DNA of 64,000 nucleotides, from the NCBI RefSeq assembly GCF_021183825.1, contig NZ_CP089211.1, positions 1,116,001 to 1,180,000 of the forward strand, given 5' to 3'. Below are positions 62,504-64,000 of this stretch, piece by piece (the stretch's first letter is position 1; the number at the start of each line of letters is the position of its first letter). Both the position numbers and the translations under genes were made by a program. The notes beneath the pieces are model-generated. The model was given only the letters and a program-made list of their open reading frames with translations, ran no database searches and was not told the DNA's origin. The DNA is from Sinomicrobium kalidii (lineage in GTDB: Bacteria; Bacteroidota; Bacteroidia; Flavobacteriales; Flavobacteriaceae).

Positions 62504-64000
62504 CAGCTATTTACCGGAAAAAGTGTTTGCCGTATGTACACATAACACCAATGGCAATTACGGAAAATTGTTAAAAAATCCTGGAGAAAGGAACAAATAT
62601 ACGGTATTGTTCAAGTCCAAAGACAAACCGTTACTTACTAAAGCCGACAAAAAACTGGACGGGCAGTTCTCCTGCAAGACCAACTGGAGCAGCGGTATAG
62701 GCACGGCAGCCTTTGGCGGCGGTATTATGGTCGGACTCGGCATAGCGGCAACGGTAGCTACCATTCCCGGAGCCGGATGGCTTGTGGGTGGAGTTATTGC
62801 TGCCGGATGTCTTGCATGGGGGCTTATCAGCTTTTTACGCAAACCTTCCTGCAGTGATATGATCGGTTATAAGGAATCCGAATGGATCAATCCGCATTCT
62901 TCAGTAACTTTTGACGAATTTCCTGCGGTAACCAAGCAATCCATGATAGCCTGTAAGGAAGGCGGAATGCTGTTACCATTTATCAGTGAATCTGCTGCAT
63001 CTGCCGCTGCAGGAGAAATTGCAAGCAATAACAGATGGGAAGTAGGCGTAAACATAGGGGCCAGCTTTCTGGCCGGGGTACTCTCCGGATGGGCTGCCGG
63101 TTCGGTAGGAGGTGCAGCTGTAGGCACGGGACGGTTTGCCGGAACAAAAGCGGCGGGCAAGGAAGTTCTGGAATTTACCGCTTACGGATTAGCATGTGCC
63201 ATCCCCATTGGAATGGCATTGTCCTGGGAAAAGGGTGAACTTCGGGAACATTATGATAATAATAATGGTGAAAATCCTATTTACGACGAGATTACCCAGG
63301 ATAAAAAAGAAGACACTAATATAAATCCTTTCTCTTCCGACCCTCCCTTTATCGACATCCCTATGCCTAATAAACCGACTAAGGAGATCTTATTAAATCA
63401 TACTGATCTGGAATCCGGTGATGTAGTCGACGCGTGGAACCCTAAAGGGTTTACCGATAAAATAAAAGGGATACGCAAAGGATTGTATGAAAAGCGGAGG
63501 GCAGAAATACGCCAGGGAGCATCCGAAAGACGAATTGCAACCCTCAATTCCCAAATAGCAGACATAGACAGGGCCTTAAAACGGGCAGAAGTGACCAGGT
63601 CTTTTGCCGGAAAGAAAAACCCTTATGGTAAGAAAGTTTTAAAAGATATACAAAGAGGTGCTTACGGCCCTGAAGCCCAGCGAATTTTTTCAAACCGTTC
63701 AGAAAATGGCAAGAAAAACAAAAGAGTAAAAGGAGCAAAACGGGAAAGATTGTATCGGGATGTCCGCAATGAAAGGACCCAGGTATTAAATGGCCATCAA
63801 AATGATTTACAGGAACATAAAGATAAACAGAAAAAAGGTGAAAACAGAATACGTGCCAATGCCGGTTTAGGTGCAATGGGCAACCTGCCTGCATTAAGCG
63901 CTCCGTTTATAAGTACCTGGCTCAGTGAAAAAACGCTTAACATAGCCGCGAAAGCCGCCATGGAAGATATGGCCAACGGCATTACCATCGCAGCCCGGGA
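62496..64000 (+). CDS. Large PAAR-like T6SS effector (3' end outside window)
   Basis: The frame opens at ATG 62496, overlapping the previous stop by 8 bp, and has no stop to the window end (501 codons seen). The N-terminal region has scattered Cys (14, 60, 119, 153) and ends in KQSMIACKEGGMLLPF (148-162), which resembles the Cys-x-x-GG end of PAAR-like/DUF4280 domains. Gly/Ala-rich hydrophobic segments lie at about 66-112 and 185-243. A basic, probably helical region (about 320-455) follows. The C-terminal, probably toxin, domain is beyond 64000. Direct linkage to VgrG supports secreted cargo. Confidence 0.85.
   Translation, partial: MSSSYLPEKVFAVCTHNTNGNYGKLLKNPGERNKYTVLFKSKDKPLLTKADKKLDGQFSCKTNWSSGIGTAAFGGGIMVGLGIAATVATIPGAGWLVGGVIAAGCLAWGLISFLRKPSCSDMIGYKESEWINPHSSVTFDEFPAVTKQSMIACKEGGMLLPFISESAASAAAGEIASNNRWEVGVNIGASFLAGVLSGWAAGSVGGAAVGTGRFAGTKAAGKEVLEFTAYGLACAIPIGMALSWEKGELREHYDNNNGENPIYDEITQDKKEDTNINPFSSDPPFIDIPMPNKPTKEILLNHTDLESGDVVDAWNPKGFTDKIKGIRKGLYEKRRAEIRQGASERRIATLNSQIADIDRALKRAEVTRSFAGKKNPYGKKVLKDIQRGAYGPEAQRIFSNRSENGKKNKRVKGAKRERLYRDVRNERTQVLNGHQNDLQEHKDKQKKGENRIRANAGLGAMGNLPALSAPFISTWLSEKTLNIAAKAAMEDMANGITIAAR

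Overview
The window looks like chromosomal DNA of a marine or soil Flavobacteriia-type member of the Bacteroidota. Evidence for this is a SusC/SusD pair, a fused SecDF, DUF5606 and TIGR02757 proteins, a TssN/TssO-type (subtype iii) type VI secretion system (T6SS), and many start regions carrying the Bacteroidota -7 box TAnnTTTG rather than an E. coli-type -10. No rRNA, tRNA, CRISPR array, insertion sequence or prophage was seen. Species assignment is inference.

Layout. (a) 1-8.6 kb: end of a MoxR ATPase gene with its DUF58 partner, a small conserved protein, divergent dps and oxyR (OxyR has Cys199 and Cys208), a small conserved protein, a thioesterase, TIGR02757, a secreted S10 carboxypeptidase and a patatin. 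(b) 8.6-11.2 kb, minus strand: ECF sigma factor, anti-sigma-like membrane protein and a secreted DUF4097-like protein. (c) 11.4-18.3 kb: a TetR regulator and an RND tripartite pump (adaptor, pump, outer-membrane factor). A 17-bp operator-like sequence is repeated exactly before both units. (d) 18.4-37.3 kb: mainly housekeeping genes: aldose epimerase, meaB, a four-gene lipid-linked glycosylation operon (GT2, duplicated LAB_N, GT39, membrane protein), PAP2, MATE, mazG, DUF5606, def, ruvX, dapD, secDF, mdh and gyrB. (e) 37.3-44.2 kb: a second TetR divergent from a secreted phosphodiesterase/phosphatase and a SusC-SusD pair, apparently one nutrient-acquisition module. (f) 44.2 kb to the end: a T6SS(iii) locus. 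Minus-strand genes run NlpC/P60 lipoprotein, NlpC/P60-like pseudoenzyme, tssG, tssN, tssK, tssO, tssH, tssE, tssF. Plus-strand genes run PKD protein, tssB, tssC, tssD (Hcp), tssI (VgrG), two unknown proteins, and a large PAAR-like effector gene that runs off the window.

How the T6SS works together. TssB/TssC form the sheath, TssD the inner tube, TssI and the PAAR-like protein the tip, TssE/F/G/K the baseplate, and TssH recycles the sheath. TssN, TssO and the PKD protein are probable parts of the Bacteroidota-specific envelope complex, which replaces TssJLM; no TssJLM is present. The most unusual points are the NlpC/P60 pair, in which one member has lost its catalytic cysteine (Cys to His), and the VgrG-linked cargo island whose last gene encodes a long PAAR-like protein with an unseen C-terminal (probably toxin) domain. 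No T6SS regulator and no clear TssR was found in the window.
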